DNA of 64,000 nucleotides from Aldrovandia affinis (GCA_029706075.1 JAINUG010000174.1:868001-932000), one strand, 5' to 3'. Numbered from the stretch's first letter, positions 16,706 to 31,018 are shown. Notes: generated from the sequence alone by a model not told the origin. A program made the numbers and translations.

Positions 16706-17037
16706 TTAAAATAATCTTTTTTAAACCTACATTTTTGAGAAAATTAGTATTACTCAATAAAAATAAAGGAACATTAGAATAATTGTATTATACTAAAAGT
16801 ATATAGTTTTTCCATATGTTTGAGCATAGCATAGGCTATAGCTCATTATCTGTGTTCATTTATTATATACAAACATCTTTGCTCATTTTCATCATGGGTG
16901 CCAATAATTCTCGACCTGACTGTATTCAAAGAGCAGAGCAACACGGTCCACCACTCTACAGGCGTGGGAGAGGTGTCCCGTGGGAAAACCCAGCACTATG
17001 CGTGCTACAATTTTCTCATCACCATTCATTCCACTCA

Positions 17038-17403
<366 letters not shown>

Positions 17404-17466
17404 TTATTTTTTTCTTATGAATACTGTATACTTCAAAGTTGGGGAAAACTCATTAGGTGTTGATTG

Positions 17467-20340
17467 ATGATCTGCTATACAGTATGAGGAATTGCAGTTT
17501 TCACTTGGTTGCCTATTTCAGCAGATAGCACAGCAAGCTCTCACACTGAAGGACTTAGGGACATATTTGTCTCTATCCAAATTAAAACTAAAAAAGTTTT
17601 TTATTAAGAATTTGGATTCCCCCTTGAACGCTGCTTGTCAAATTAACCCACCATTACAGTAAATAAGTCTGAAGTGATTTGAACACACAGTAAAGTATGT
17701 ACAAAGCAGCAGCAGAACAAAGACTCAAAAATGAACAGTAGAAGTTTTCTAGAATCTTCTAGAATCTTCAAGTGTACTGCAAATAAAAGTATTTTACGTC
17801 GCATTTTAGAATTAGTCATTGATCAAAGGGTTTTGTCGTCTCCTGAGGTGGCGCTTACGTTTTATGAGATAAAATAAAGTACCAAAAAATGTCAAGGGGG
17901 ATATAAGGGCCCTGTTTGAAAAACTGCTCTTGAGACCGTGGCCCGGTGGAGAGTACTAAGACACAACATGTTCTCCCTCTCCCTCTCTCTCCTTCTCCCC
18001 TATCTGTTTCCCTTTCCCGCTCTCAGGCATGGCGGCTCTGTATTATTCAGCCTTGAGAGTGTGGAGAGATAGCTACCGGGCTTCGATTCAAAAACCCATA
18101 TTGTATGCGGGTTGCCATGGTTACCAGGGACTGAAATTCAAAATCCTCAAGAACAAACAGCTAATCACAAACAACAGCCTGGATGACGAGTCTGCGTCCA
18201 TTTGCAAGCTGCGCTTCTGTTTGCACATGCTCCCCCCTCCGCCCCTCCCCGTTCGCGTGCTCCCGGCCAGGAGCATATTTATGAGGAAGTGTTTCATAAA
18301 GCCAGCAGCAGTGGGGCTTTGTCTTCTGTTGCGGGTTGCTCTCAAATGAATAAGGGCCCTAATATTCTTGTGCATTCAGAGAGTACGTTCATTGGAATTG
18401 TGCGTATGCAAGGTTTTCATTGTCTCGAAGAGCCGTGACAAATATGGCTAGAAACACTTGTTGCACGTCATACGTGATTTGTAGGTACTGCGTGAGGTTT
18501 TTACGCCATTTTATCTGGTATCTGAGTGGGCTAAGATAAGACATGATCAGACAGGTCTCTGCAAAACACTGATCTTTTACACTAAGGCACGGCACAGTGT
18601 GGAAATGCATGAAGAGGGGAAGAAGAGATGAAAACGTAATATTTCCTGCACCAAGAACCTTGACATATGAAAACAAATGGATCCAAATGCAAAAAAAAAA
18701 GTAATGAAAAGGAAGAGAAGGAAAGAGAAATAAGAACAAAGATTAGTCATGTCACAGTCAACGTTATCAGCTGCCTCTTTTGTTGATTCTGGTGGTGGGT
18801 TACTATGACAACAGTCTCAGCTCATCTGAGGTAAGTACTGGAGTAGGTGTTTATGGTCCCAAAAGCTTTCCCTCCTTAATCTCTGCTGTGGTCATATTAG
18901 GAGCAGGTAGCGACACAAGTAATCAGTTTGCACCACAGGCGAGTGGTACCTCTACAACCTGCCTCACCACCTGGGAAGGGTCGGGGGGGGGACATAGAAG
19001 TATAGGACTAAACATTTCTCAAAAAATTGATTTTGTACTGGGAAAGAAACAGAAAGGTTTAAAGTTTAGAATACATTTTTAAACACATTTTATTTCCATT
19101 GGCATATATACTAAAGCACATCATGGCATTCAGTGCAACTACATATACAGAGGGTAAAGTTGAAAGGAAATAAAATATGGTGACAGATACACACATGCAA
19201 ATGTGTGCAGACAGTTGGATTGGGGGGTGACATATAGTACAGATTTGTATGGGGAGCCATGCATCCATTCATGTCATACACACGCTACCATGCAATCAAT
19301 TCTATAAGATCATTGTAGAGGTGATAAAACTCTCATGAGCATTATCATACACGCACTATGAAATGAAAAGTATGAATATATATATAGTGTATATATATAT
19401 GTATATATATATATATACGCACAGAAACATGAAGGCACACGCCTCCTTACAGTACACTCAAGATCAGCCGACAAGCTGTCAGCTGACGACTGTGAATCAC
19501 TGCGTTCATCTTAATAAAACCGGGGTCACTTTGCATTCCCATCACAGCGGCCCTCTTCTGATTGGAGTGTTACACGGTGAAATAACTCAACGTAGCAGGT
19601 GCGAGCCGGCCGAGGGCTGTCAGTAAGGTTTAGTGGTGAGGGCACATCAGGCTCTCAGGAAACCAGTCATAAATCTTAACGGAGGCACTCTGCGTCGTGT
19701 CACCCCTGCCACTCCGCTGGAACCGGACAAAGGAGGAGGAGACGAGTGCCACCCAGCATCACTGTTGTCACCGCTCGGGCGAAAGCATGTTCGGTGTCAG
19801 CGCGCATCGCCGCAGACACAGAAGAGGCGTGGGGGCCCTGAGAGTCGCACCTTGTGTCCAAATGCACATGCTGCTTCCTGTCTCGTTTGCTCTCGTCTGA
19901 AGTGCACTGGTGGCATTAGTGGCCGCTGTTAACGACATATCAGAAGGTATAATCCAAGCGTTTCATCCGCAGTGAGTACCAAGCCCTGGGGACCGTTTAT
20001 ACAGATCTTTAGTGCGTGAGCATTGCACATTTTCTCCTGTTTACGAGCAGCTATATGCTGTGTTTGGCTCTAACTTACAGTAGGCCTTTTATCCTGGTAC
20101 AATCCCTGAATCTGAATCACTGGAATTCATTCTCTGGTACAACGTCACTGAATCTGTCCTCTCTATAACCTATAAAAACAATACTGTCTGTTCTACTATC
20201 ACGGTACACAACATCACTACTTGTGCAAAAGGCCAAGACAATCTGCATTATGCCTTACTTAAACGTACATATTGATTGTTAGTCAATATTAATGAATGTT
20301 AGCAAATGTCCAGGGTGGCTGGATTGAGGAAACTCCACAC
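17467..20340. other. unclassified intronic sequence
   Basis: CT-rich run at about 17966-18024, G run at 18982-18990, (TA)n at about 19376-19417. The stretches 18025-18360 and 19440-19930 are GC-richer than their surroundings and carry short open frames on both strands, but no protein family is recognised and no splice pairing could be made. Confidence 0.35.
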
Positions 20341-20349
20341 AAGGTTACA

Positions 20350-20825
20350 ATATGCACTGTGACATGGGAGTAGATGGTCTTATAAACCATTTCCCCCATT
20401 TCTTCTTTTTCTACACAATTTTGGATCACCAGTTATGGCTCTTGAGACACCACTGCTACACCCACAATCATGCAAGGAGCACTGTAGCACGTTTACTCCT
20501 CCGATGCACTTGCCTGCAAGCCAGTGATTATTTTACACCCTACTGGCCAGTACTACAGGAGAAAGCGGGCCCGGATTGAAGCAGAGATGCATCACTCATT
20601 GATGAAGATAGTGGTCTGAGGAAGAACAAATGTAGTGGTAACACGAGGGATCATGACCACCTCAAACCCGCCCTACCCCTGGCGTGATGGGGCCAATCAA
20701 AATCACCACTACAGACTCCCAGTTATGCTCAGCTAATGACACAGCTGGGGCTTAAACCAGTGACTATAGGGCCCAGCCTGCACTCATGGTGAATACCTTC
20801 ACTGACTGAGCTATTCAGTACTGGC
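20350..20825 (-). mobile_element. tRNA-derived SINE (family 2) in reverse orientation
   Basis: Read on the minus strand: tRNA-like head with A-box region (GAATAGCTCAGTCAGTGAAG) and B box (GGTTTAAGCCCC), body with TCGGAGGAG, and a tail ATAACTGGTGATCCAAAATT followed by an A-rich end. Body and tail recall the elements at 40180, 50585 and 54060. Left boundary approximate. Confidence 0.6.
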
Positions 20826-21899
20826 ATGAGACTATGTGTAACATAGCAACAGTACTGATGACTAATTACTGATTGTAATATAGTGTACAATTACTCAATC
20901 AAGAAACCCCTTCTTAATATTATATTTATGAATATTGAATGTGAATGTAATATTTTGGACTAAAAATAAACATTGTATATATTAAAGAAGTGTAATGCTA
21001 TTATTAACGATTTATCAATAACAGAACCATATTGTAAGGTGTTAGCGAATTCTTCTCTTTGACAGATAGGAAAGATAACTACAAGTCTGAGCCAAGCTAA
21101 GTGATTATGACTTGAGTATCTCCTACATGTCTACCCTCTTCCCATGATGCTTGTAAAAGAACTACTATGTGCTCTGTGCAAACTTAATTTAATTATTGCC
21201 AACACTTGTTTTACCTAAGGAATGTGAGCCAGGTTCTTTTTAATTAAAAGCTGTGACAGCCCTTGATTATATATAAATAAATAAATAAATAAAGATCCAA
21301 ATGATTCATGAATTACAAACCCATTTCTAATCTTCCCCTTATTTAAAAAATGGTTGCACAATAATTAAAATGACTTCTTTGAGTTCCAGTGGAATTTGTG
21401 AAAACAATGACCAATCAGTCTTTTTTCTCAGGTCATCGTACAGAAACTGTTTGAATGAAAATGTTACTTGGTACATTTGTGTCCTCTGACTATACACATC
21501 TTCCTGTTTGTTACTTTTGCCCTGAAATACAACATTTGACACCACTATTTGACCATGTAATGATATAAATCCAGACTAAACAGTTTTGCTGGCTTTTTAG
21601 GGGATGCGTTACTTGGAATGGATCTTAATATGGAAAGCGGAAGTGAGAGATCTTGGTGTAGAATTAGATCATCTCTCAAGTAGAGAGCGTATCTATTGTG
21701 ATCTTTTTAACATCCTAGAAACACTGTAAAACTACATTTCCTCTCTCAAAAGTGTGGAGATATTTCTATGCCCTGTCTGCACAATGGGTGGGTTTTTGTA
21801 ACTGTATTTTGTCCAGTATATTTATTTAGTCCAATGAGTCTAGAACGTTACTGAAAGGGTTTTAAAGCAATAAAAGCAACAACAATAACAACGTAAGAT
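20826..21899. other. unclassified intronic sequence
   Basis: AT-rich; a short (AAAT)n run at about 21274-21292. Nothing recognised. Confidence 0.4.
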
Positions 21900-22080
21900 C
21901 AGATACTAGCTGTCTCGGGCTGTCTTCACTGGCTCCCTGTGAAATACAGAGCACACTTCCAAATTTAGCTCTGCTCCTACAAAACATCGAAAGGGCTAGC
22001 TCCATCTAAGCTCATTATTCCATATGATCCTGCTGTGCCCTTCTGGTTTCGGGCAGCTGGCAACCTGCTCATCCCCAAAT
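21900..22080 (+). pseudogene. LINE reverse-transcriptase C-terminal fragment (L2/CR1-like)
   Basis: Plus-strand reading LHWLPVKYRAHFQI, a stop, then KGLAPSKLIIPYDPAVPFWF and RAAGNLLIPK. This matches the C-terminal LHWLPV...FKI...LNGLAPxYL pattern common in vertebrate L2/CR1-like LINE proteins. Short, 5'- and 3'-truncated, and interrupted by a stop. Confidence 0.7.
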
Positions 22081-22805
22081 AATTCAAAAGTAAAGTATAG
22101 TACAGTAGTATAGTAATAGGCAGGGTTTTTGGCTTCAAGAACACAAAATTATAGAATGACTCGTATGTCAAAATCAGAGATCCGCAAATCACAATACAAT
22201 TTAAATACATATTCATTTCTTATCCCTTAATAATTTCTTGTGGTTAGACCCCTGTAGTGTATGCAGTTTCCTATCCATAGCTACTCTCCCATCATTTTCT
22301 GCTGAGGTTCCTACATGTCACCTTGGTGTGGTGTGAAATATGATCCTGTAAATCTGTCACCATCCTGCTTTCAACCACTTATTACATGTGGGCCAACAGG
22401 TCCCCTGTTCTATTTTTTCACATGTCCAATGCCCAATCACCACAGATGGCCACTCCAACTCCTACGCTACTTCAGATCTACAGACTCAAATCCTGTTCAG
22501 AGCAGATTCTCAATTCTACTCCAGAACACTGCAGTTGTTTTATTCTCTATTATTCGTTAACAACTTAAAATACTGTCAATCACCTGTTACAGCTTAGTTT
22601 TATATATATACTGTATATATATATATATATTTCCCTCTATTATATATTAGTTCTATGTAAGAGATCATTGATACATTATACCTTATTATGGGTGGCTGTG
22701 GGCATCTCTCTTGGTCAACACATTTAGTTGCTTAAGATATTTATTCTCTATTTCTTCTATTCCATTCTAAAACTATTTTTCTCAAAATTACTTTGATAAA
22801 AGCTC
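22081..22805. other. unclassified intronic sequence with an (AT)n run
   Basis: Contains the alternating AT tract 22600-22631. Nothing else recognised. Confidence 0.4.
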
Positions 22806-23045
22806 TATATTACGGCCAGCAGACCATTATAAATGGCCTGTGCAAACCTAATGGCTGAAGTTTGGCCTTGGTTGGTCTTAGTGTTGGCGGGCCAAAAGGG
22901 GGCAGTCTTCCCTCTTTGCCAAGCAGAATCGGTGATAGGGATACTGTACTGTAGGAGATGCTGTCTTTCGGATGAGACATTAAACTGAGGTCCTAACCCG
23001 CCGTGGTCATTAACAATCCCACTATATAAAAAGGCGCTTCTATTT
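22806..23045. repeat. old interspersed repeat (teleost SINE/LINE-tail type)
   Basis: The phrases CTTTCGGATGAGACATTAAA CTGAGGTCCT and GTGGTCATTAACAATCCCA belong to a repeat I recognise as widely dispersed in fish genomes. Family name and orientation not certain. Confidence 0.5.
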
Positions 23046-26000
23046 TTTATTTTCACAAAAGTAATGTGCAGGAGAGGTAAAAATGTGCAGGAGAGGTTAA
23101 AAATCCAGAAACCTCACCTAATTACAATAATACAAGTAATATAATAAGACCAAGTATATGAATATATGTAAATTATGATATAAACCAAGCAGTGATAAAT
23201 GGAGTATGACCATTAGAATCGTATAGTGTGGTATCATTATCAATGTCAATACATGTTATACAATTCTAAAATATTCCTATTTGAAATGATAAGCATCATG
23301 TCTTTCCGAGCTCTGAAATGTTTGGAACTTTGAAAGCAACATAAAAATGCACCAGATTAACCTTTTGGCGTGTAGGCTAGGTTCTTTAAAAAAACTATGT
23401 GGTTTAGAGCACAACTGAAAATAACATTCCATTCGGCAGTTGATCTTAAATTAATTTTATTTGATTTTCAAAGAACAATAGCCTACTTCTGTATGTTTTC
23501 TGTCAGAGAGATGTATTTATATAAAGTTCATTCTACAGTTGCCTTCTGCATTGATTTCTACAACAATGCAATGTGTTGCTGATTTACTCTGAACCAACCA
23601 ATATTTCTGAGTCAAGTGTTAGCTAGCTTATTTCTAGCAAACTAATGTTAACATAAGCATCGATTGTCACACAATCGTCCATAACGTTCAGGTATAGATG
23701 TCCCAAATACACAAGTGTTTATGTCTTTGCCAACACTAAGAACATAATGGACACATTGAAATGTTTGATTTTGTTCTGGCCAATCTTTATATCAAACATT
23801 GTAATAGTGCTAAGAAATGCCCCTTATTTACAATGTGTGATTAGTTTCAATTTAATACTCGCCTTTTTGCACCAGTTAAGAGCTTGATGTTGAAATTAAA
23901 GGCATAATTGCATACGTTTCCTGAGGGTTCATATTGCATTTGGTTGTTCAGTCAGTCCATAACTCTTGGGCTCATATCCCTGCGGTTCTACTGTATATTC
24001 TAGAGAAACCAAGCTCCTCTCTTCTGTAAGATTAATTACATAACTGAAATCGTAGAAGTGTTTGGATCAGTGTTATGTACAGCATACTGATAAATGCTTA
24101 CATAAATTAAAAGAAGCAATACAACTTCTGTTACACTAATTCATCAATGGTTAAATATGGCAACTTTAAAATGTGCTATCTATGAAACTGTAAAACTATA
24201 AATCTTAAATTACAGAGTTTAAAGTAAGTAAGACCTTGCATTTACCAAAAAGTTAAGTTATTGAATTATTAATATCGCAGCATATATAATTTAGTACTGT
24301 CCACATTTTCATTAAAATTCCAATGAAGTGTATGGGTTTTGAAATGGTCTCAAATATTTGTAGTCTTAATGCCAAATCATACAGTTTTAAGCACTGTTTT
24401 CTTTACTTTATTGTACTTCATTAATATTTTTCCAATGGTATTTTAATGACTATGCTGTGCTGTCGGTGCTATGCTGTTCTCTTTAACAAAGATAGGAAAC
24501 GCATGATTAACACAACACAACATGATTAAAATACATAATATATGATATTAATTTCAAAAGCACTATTTTAAGTAAATCTACAGACTGAAGGAACTTATGA
24601 TGGAACTCTCTGAAAAGAATAACAGATGTTAAAGGTGAAAGGCTTTTTTAGATTTTGATTGAAAAAACTGCTTCTCCAAAGGAGATGCATCCTCAGTTTA
24701 AGTGAACAAAACTGAACTGAACTTGTCTTTTTGGAGCAAAACTGTATTCTCATTCTCAGTCTGTGGATCCCCCAGTTTCTAAAGTTTCAAACTGAGCAAA
24801 GTTCAGGAAGAGTGACCTTTGAAGAAGGTGACTTTTTCCGCCACTGGCCACCATGTTTGTGCATGAAATATGATGGTGATAACGGCACAGACAGGTGGTG
24901 TGATTTGCTCTTTGAAGTTGTGTTCCTAGGGACAGGGGGACAGCTGCAAACAGACTGCCTCCTTCCAGGGCGCCACGAAGATCCGTCTCTTAACGCGGCA
25001 CAGAGTCGTGGCTTTAAGGACGGCCTTCACTCGCCCCCACCCGCACTTTGCTCGCGCTCGTAACGCTGAAAACTGGCATACGCTCCCTGGAGATCAAACG
25101 TGTGACTCACTTTGCATCCTGGTGGTGTGCATATTTTAAAATGTGCATCGACTGTACTACGTTTCATTTTTTCTTAGGATACTGATCAACTTGATGATTT
25201 ACAGAACGTGACCATAGTCACGTCACATATGCTGAGTGGCATTCTTTACACCCCTTGGGAACTTCAAAGGATGCACACCTGGATCAGCTACATCAGATGT
25301 AGGGGCTTATATTTAATTAATCAAAATAATAAAGCTTCATCTAGCCCAGTATTAATGGACTTCAATGGGCACAATTACCCCATTTCCTTTCACATCACAG
25401 ATCATTCAAAAGTGAACAAGCATGTGTGAATCACTCTCTTGTTGATTCAAAACCTTAGGCCTATTGATTGGTGCAGCCACAAGCCTGTAGTGGACAGATC
25501 CCCTGGGAGGAATGCACAGCGGAATGAATTCCAGCCCCCAAGCGGGTGAACCAGAGCTCCCTGAGACTGTGCAGACAGGCAGAGCAGGGAGAGAGGAGGT
25601 TTCTCTGATTAGCAGTCATAGAGTCATTGTCTACTACAGAGCCATTTCATTGCTGTGGGGATAATGCCTGGCAGGATACAAGCAAGACAGTGCACATTGG
25701 CATAATTCATTGGGAGCAACTGAGGGGATGTGTGTGTCCCCTCCCACACACACACACCTTTTGATAAACAAATCCATGCCAGTCCACCCCCAACCATCAA
25801 ACGAATGTACCAACCTCTGTACCAACTACCAACTCTCTATTTGCACTGGGCCTTGAAAACCTTGATATGTTTATTACATTTAGTATTTATTTAAGGTGAA
25901 ACTATTTCAGATTTTCCAAACAGAATTGTATTTTGAATATGCAAAACAGGAGAAACCAGAAGTTAGAGTAACAGAGACTGAATGCCATATCTGCATACAA

Positions 26001-27732
26001 CTTAACTGTTCTACTATTCCTCATATACCTCAGTGTAGCAACATGTTATGTTTAAACCCTCTTTTCAACGAAATGACAGTGAAATGAACCAATCACGTTA
26101 TGGAATATTTGCAAACAGTTTCAAAATATTCCTTAGAAACACAATTTGGAGGTAGCTCTGTCTAGTTTTGTGAGCTAAATGGTAAAGGTGTTTGGGCATG
26201 GGGTGTTGGGAAAGGGTCTCCCCTGTGCTAGTTTCGGATAATTAAACCAACCTGTGGATGGCATTGGGAGTGCTTTACAATGGTACCCACTGCACTGGCC
26301 AGCTACACATTTACAGAAATGGTGGATATTAAGGAGCAATTTCATGAGTCTGCTTCCTTTGTGACTATAAAACAGTACAGTTCACAAAAAGTGACGTGGG
26401 AGTCACAAATCACTCACAATGGGTGATGTAATTTGGAACCATTCTTTGATGATAGTGACTTAGTGAACCTTAGCCATTGATGCATATGTAATCAGGACTA
26501 TTTCATACATAATGCTTTGGTTAAGACACTTCTTATAAGGTAGTCTCTTCACCATTATTACAACAATGCTAGAAATTTACAGTGTAGCAATTCATTTTTA
26601 GTGAGTCTGCCTCAAACTAATTTGTCATTTGGTACAGCCCACTTTTATGGCTGTGCTACCTTTAAAATGAAAATGTGCTATGCAATGGTTAGGTAGCTCC
26701 AATACTATTAGTGACTGACTAGTATATGTCATTCAATACCAATTGCCTAATTTATTTATTTAACCAGCAAACTTGCAACAGGCACATTGCATAACACATA
26801 AAGAGCTTTTCGCAACTGAAAGTTAAAGTCAGCACTGTTTCTGCTTTAGAAAGCTCTACACAACCATGCATTGTGTTTAAAAGCTGTGTTGTGAGACAAA
26901 CAACAAGCGTACAGAGGGAGATTGACTGAAAATAATCAAGGAATAAATCTGAGATGGAACCCACAAATTATGAGAATGGGAAAAGAAAAGGATTTTAATC
27001 AGTCAAATGATCAGTATAAATGTTTGTAGAAATGTTGGGAATCATTTAGAGGACCCAGCTAGCAGGAATAGGGAGAAACCAGAAGGAGATCCTAAAGAGA
27101 GCCCTGGGGTACTCCAGCAGAGAGAGTTGAAATTAGGAGAGGATTTCCCCAGGAACACTGAAGGGAGTGTTCACCAAAATAATAAAATAATCTACTAGGT
27201 ACAGATAAAGAAAAACAGAGTGATTCCCAGATCCAGGTTGCAACAAGAGAGAGAAAATAAATAGTGAATGAAATGTAGAAAGTGAACGACCTGGAATATG
27301 GGACAGGTTTAACAGAAAGGAAATAAAGAGAATGAGACCAAAGGAAATGACTGGGAAAAATGAGCAGGTAGCATGTAGTTTCATGCACTACTTGTATACT
27401 AGATGGCAGTAAAAAGACCAGCTAGCAATTAAATAAAATGTGGAGGTATGTGTTGGAAATTTGTCAATTTATTCCAGTCATACATTTGCTGTCAAGAAAC
27501 AGCCAGAATTATAGCATTAGAAAAAAGCCTGTTAGCTTCAATCGAGATTAGATAAAAGTAGCAATGAAGGGGAAGATTAAAAAGGATGTATGTTAACAGT
27601 GCTAATGTTAGCTAGTTAGCATTAATTACCTAGCTAACTTAACAAGCTTGTAAACTAGCTAAGCACTGTCCGTTATCACAGCAAATTAACTTATAGCTAT
27701 ATTAGTTACTTTAAAAAACTGCACTGACTAAC
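23046..27732. other. unclassified intronic sequence
   Basis: Mainly unique, AT-rich. 24780-25080 is GC-richer with an open frame of 110 codons that resembles no family known to me. A (CA)n run lies at about 25745-25757. 26970-27330 is purine-rich. The GCTAGTTAGC-type words at 27600-27660 hint at a decayed DNA transposon. Confidence 0.35.
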
Positions 27733-28445
27733 TATCTGGGTTTGGTACAAGCCTAACAGTGTGCATCATCCTAAGAACACTATGTCTACTGTGAAACATG
27801 GTGGTGGGAGCCTAATGCCATGGGGATGCCTCTCTGCTTCAGGGACTGGAAAACCTGTCAAAATAGATGGAGCAAGATATAGACAAATCTTGGGGGGAAA
27901 ACCTGCTGCAGTCTGCAAGACTAAGGTCTACAATTTACATTCCAGCAGGATAATGACCGTGGTTTAAAAACAATAAATATTGTCCTGGAGTGGCCCAGTC
28001 AAAGCCCAGACCTCAATCCCATTGAGAATCTGTACAAAGATTTGAAAATTGCTGTTCACCACCGGTCCCCATCCAACCTGATGGAGCTTGAGCAATTTTG
28101 TAAAGAAGAATGGGCGAAAATTGCAATGATGCAAAGCTGGTAGACGTACTCAAATAGACTCACAGCTTTAATTGCCGCTAAAGGTGTTTCTACCAAGTAT
28201 GCAGTCAAGGGGGGTGAACACTTATGTAATCAAGTATTGTCTGTTTTTCATTTGTAATTCGTTTTTGTTAAAAAATGTAATTATTTGTAAAAAGAAAAAG
28301 AGTTGTTGTTTTTTATTTGACATTATAGTATTTTGTGTTGATAAGTGGTAAGAAATCCCAATTAACTCCATTTAGATTTTTGATTCCATGAAGAAGATAA
28401 AATGTGAAAAATGCCAAAGGGGGTGAATAGTTTTTATACCCACTG
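27733..28445 (+). mobile_element. Tc1-like element, 5'-truncated, with dead transposase
   Basis: Plus-strand transposase remnants: [36 protein letters not shown], then frameshifted or stopped sequence corresponding to the [13 protein letters not shown] block. It ends with the 3' terminus AATGCCAAAGGGGGTGAATA followed by GTTTTTATACCCACTGTA. The 5' half and left terminus are absent. The same 3' terminus recurs at 43190-43506. Confidence 0.85.
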
Positions 28446-28986
28446 TATATATTTTTTTATATCCCCACTGGAAGTTATTTAGGATAATTTTGAGATTTAT
28501 GTTTATGTTTTTAGCACTTTTGACATATATATATATATATATACTGTATACACATTAGTATATAGGTTCTCATCAAACTAAAATATTATTTGATATATCA
28601 CTCAATGTCCAGACAAGAGTAGCACTCACTGAGAATTTTACACCATATCTTGCACAGCTTAGAGGGGCCTTCTGGGATGGTGAAATGGTTATGAATGTCT
28701 TGACTGGAAATTGGAGCAATCATATTAAAAACAGGGGACTCCACACTCCAGTATGGGGTATAGACACCTCACAGTGAAAGGAGAGTACCATCACAGAGAA
28801 TACACCAGTAGTAAGAAAACGAGGAACACTCTGTTAGAAAAGGAAGGAACAAAGGCATTTTGCAGTCTTTCCTAGTACTTGATTGACAATTAATTTAGTT
28901 TTAAACCCAGCAGGATACGAAGCTCTTAAAATTGAATGGAGAGTACATTCTACTGAAAATGTTGGGCTCATCCCGTTTTTTCCTTG

Positions 28987-28988
<2 letters not shown>

Positions 28989-29020
<32 letters not shown>
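28989..29020 (+). repeat. (GT)n microsatellite
   Basis: Sixteen uninterrupted GT units. Confidence 0.95.
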
Positions 29021-29023
<3 letters not shown>

Positions 29024-29030
29024 TTTTAAG

Positions 29031-29106
29031 TGTGAAATTAAAGGTTTTGATCAGAAGCCAAAAAAGACAGGAAATTCAAATGAGCATCAAAACCTTTAAT
29101 TTCACA
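29031..29106. repeat. perfect 21-bp inverted repeat with 34-bp spacer
   Basis: The left arm 29031-29051 (TGTGAAATTAAAGG, then TTTTGAT) and the right arm 29086-29106 are perfect reverse complements, and partial complementarity continues outward. It could be a minimal foldback element. Confidence 0.85.
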
Positions 29107-29281
29107 TAAAAATGACAAATTCATTTTTATGAAATGTTTTGAAATGTTATGGTGTAGCACAGCGTTCCCTGGCTATACTGCCCTTAGTTATACCAACACC
29201 CTCAGTGACCACCGACAAATGTCTCTGTCCTAATCTCCAGCAATAGAGAACAGTTTTTTTATTATTTTTTACCTTGATACC

Positions 29282-29575
29282 TTGGGCCCCTATTTTAGGG
29301 CCCCGGATGGTGTAACTGGAAAAGGAGCCTGTCCTAAGCAAAGGTTGCCCACTGCAGCCTGGGTCTGAGCCCCGGTTCTGGCTTGGAGTCCTGCTCATGG
29401 GTGGCAATTGGCTATCTGCCCCAGGGGGATGGAAGCCAGCATGAGGTCGCCACGTGCAACCGACTCTGTGTGCATCAAAGTAGCAGTCGACGGCTTTGTT
29501 CTGTCTCGGAGGAGGCAATTCAGTTCGCCTTTGTCACTGCTGGTCCCATAACCTTACATTATTATCCTCTGGACT
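29282..29575 (+). mobile_element. tRNA-derived SINE-like repeat (family 2 relative)
   Basis: The body sequence TGTCTCGGAGGAGGCAATTC followed by GTTCGCCTTTGTCACTGCTG GTC matches the corresponding part of the minus-strand copy at 50585-50863. A GGGTCTGAGCCCC block could be a decayed B box. Boundaries approximate. Confidence 0.6.
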
Positions 29576-31012
29576 AAGTTTACACTCTGATGGGTGATAA
29601 TTCCAACTTCCGGAGTTGGGCTTTGATAATAAATCAACGGTCAGTTAAATCTTCTGATGAGTCATGATCTTGTGTAAATGGGCTCCAATTGGAAGAGTTG
29701 ATTCAAGCCAATTCAACCACTGACCTTCGCTAACACTTTCTATAATCAGTCAGATCCCTTCCCACATGCTCTAGAGATGTATTGAGTTGGGACTAGTTTT
29801 AGGCGATTTATATTTGTTCATGTTTAAATGGTTCTGAGAAAATATTTGGCATAAACAAAAGAAGTTCATTATTATTTTCATTGTCATATGTTAAGAGAAA
29901 TGGGTCATTTACAGAACTAATTTAGATTTTGCATTTTCTTAAACATAGTGTATCATTTTTTTCATATCCCCTTTATACCTTCATCCTCAATTTTGCCCTT
30001 AGTTTTAACCTGGTGTTATAATGAGGGAGCACTGTGGTTTCAAACTGTGGTGAGGCATTTACTGTGCATATGTACAAATATATCTATATATTCTGAATAC
30101 ATCACAACTATTTGAATAAATATGAGGTACTGCTTATTTAAGAAAATACTGGACTGCAATCATGATGTTCTAAATTTTGAATGTTCAAATATAAATATGA
30201 CTATTTCGGGTAATTCTTCAGGACATAGATATTACAATAGCCTAGTGTCTATACAGTGCAGTTTGCAAAGCAACTGGCTCCCACCTTGCCTAATTTAGGA
30301 AACAGTTTTCCCCAAATAATCCCCTGGGAACATCAGCCTCTAAGCAGAGAAGATGTGATCCCATTGTGCACAATCAATATTGTGCAGCCTTAGCAATAAA
30401 TAAATAAATACATACCTGATGCTTAGGGGTATGGGAGCTAATTTACTGCACGTTTGAGCACATTCAGGAGCTTAGGAGATTGTCAGAAGTTTACTGCCAA
30501 GTCTCCCTTCCTTGTGAAACACTGGTACCCATTAATCAAGCATAGTCACTTCCCCTCCAGATCTCTCCCTATAGCCTATACTTTAAGACTCCCAGATACT
30601 AAGAGGCTGCTTTTACAGTATCTGATAAGGTTCCCGATACTTGCAGATTTCACTCATGTTAAAAAAGCATCAGACTTCCCCAAAGGCAACTGCACATTCA
30701 ATTTCCACTGTGTCTCACCGATAAAAGAAACGGGCAATCTGACTGTTGAGGTTAGTGGAGAGACGGAATGCAGCTTCCTGTATTCTCGTTAAACCACAAT
30801 TTCACGCCATTCACAAACACGAGAATGAGGCAATATCTGTAACAAACGGCAATCACATTCACAGATGAATCTGATGACTGCATTTATCGATGGCATAGGA
30901 ACAATGCAAAAAATGCAAGATGTGGTGCCTTTAAAATCTCAGAACATGTAAGAGAAAAGTTTTAATATAAATAAAATTAACAAAAAAAAGAAATCAATGC
31001 TGGAGATAAAGA
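29576..31012. other. unclassified intronic sequence upstream of and around the A2 exon
   Basis: AT-rich, with no repeat recognised. It includes the first kilobase or more of intron downstream of A2 in transcript terms, with a single TGCATG close to the exon. Confidence 0.4.
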
Positions 31013-31018
31013 CATGCA
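31013..31018 (-). promoter_or_regulatory. TGCATG (RBFOX-type motif) downstream of cassette exon A2
   Basis: CATGCA on the plus strand gives TGCATG in the transcript, starting 26 nt past the end of the A2 exon, whose donor (GTATTT) is weak. Downstream intronic UGCAUG sites generally promote inclusion of the preceding exon. Function is inferred from motif and position. Confidence 0.45.

Larger units (their letters stand above)
28446..29281. other. unclassified sequence with microsatellites and a hairpin
   Basis: (AT)n at about 28524-28544, (GT)16 at about 28989-29020, and a 21-bp inverted repeat at 29031-29106 (listed). Otherwise nothing recognised. Confidence 0.5.

Noticed and set aside
18025-18350. 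Possible exon starting after TTTCCCGCTCTCAG
   Set aside because: The acceptor-like tract is on the plus strand, opposite to nlgn3, and the downstream frame resembles no known protein.
24731-25063. A 110-codon plus-strand open frame in GC-richer sequence
   Set aside because: No family resemblance or splice context; lies in the nlgn3 intron and is probably chance.
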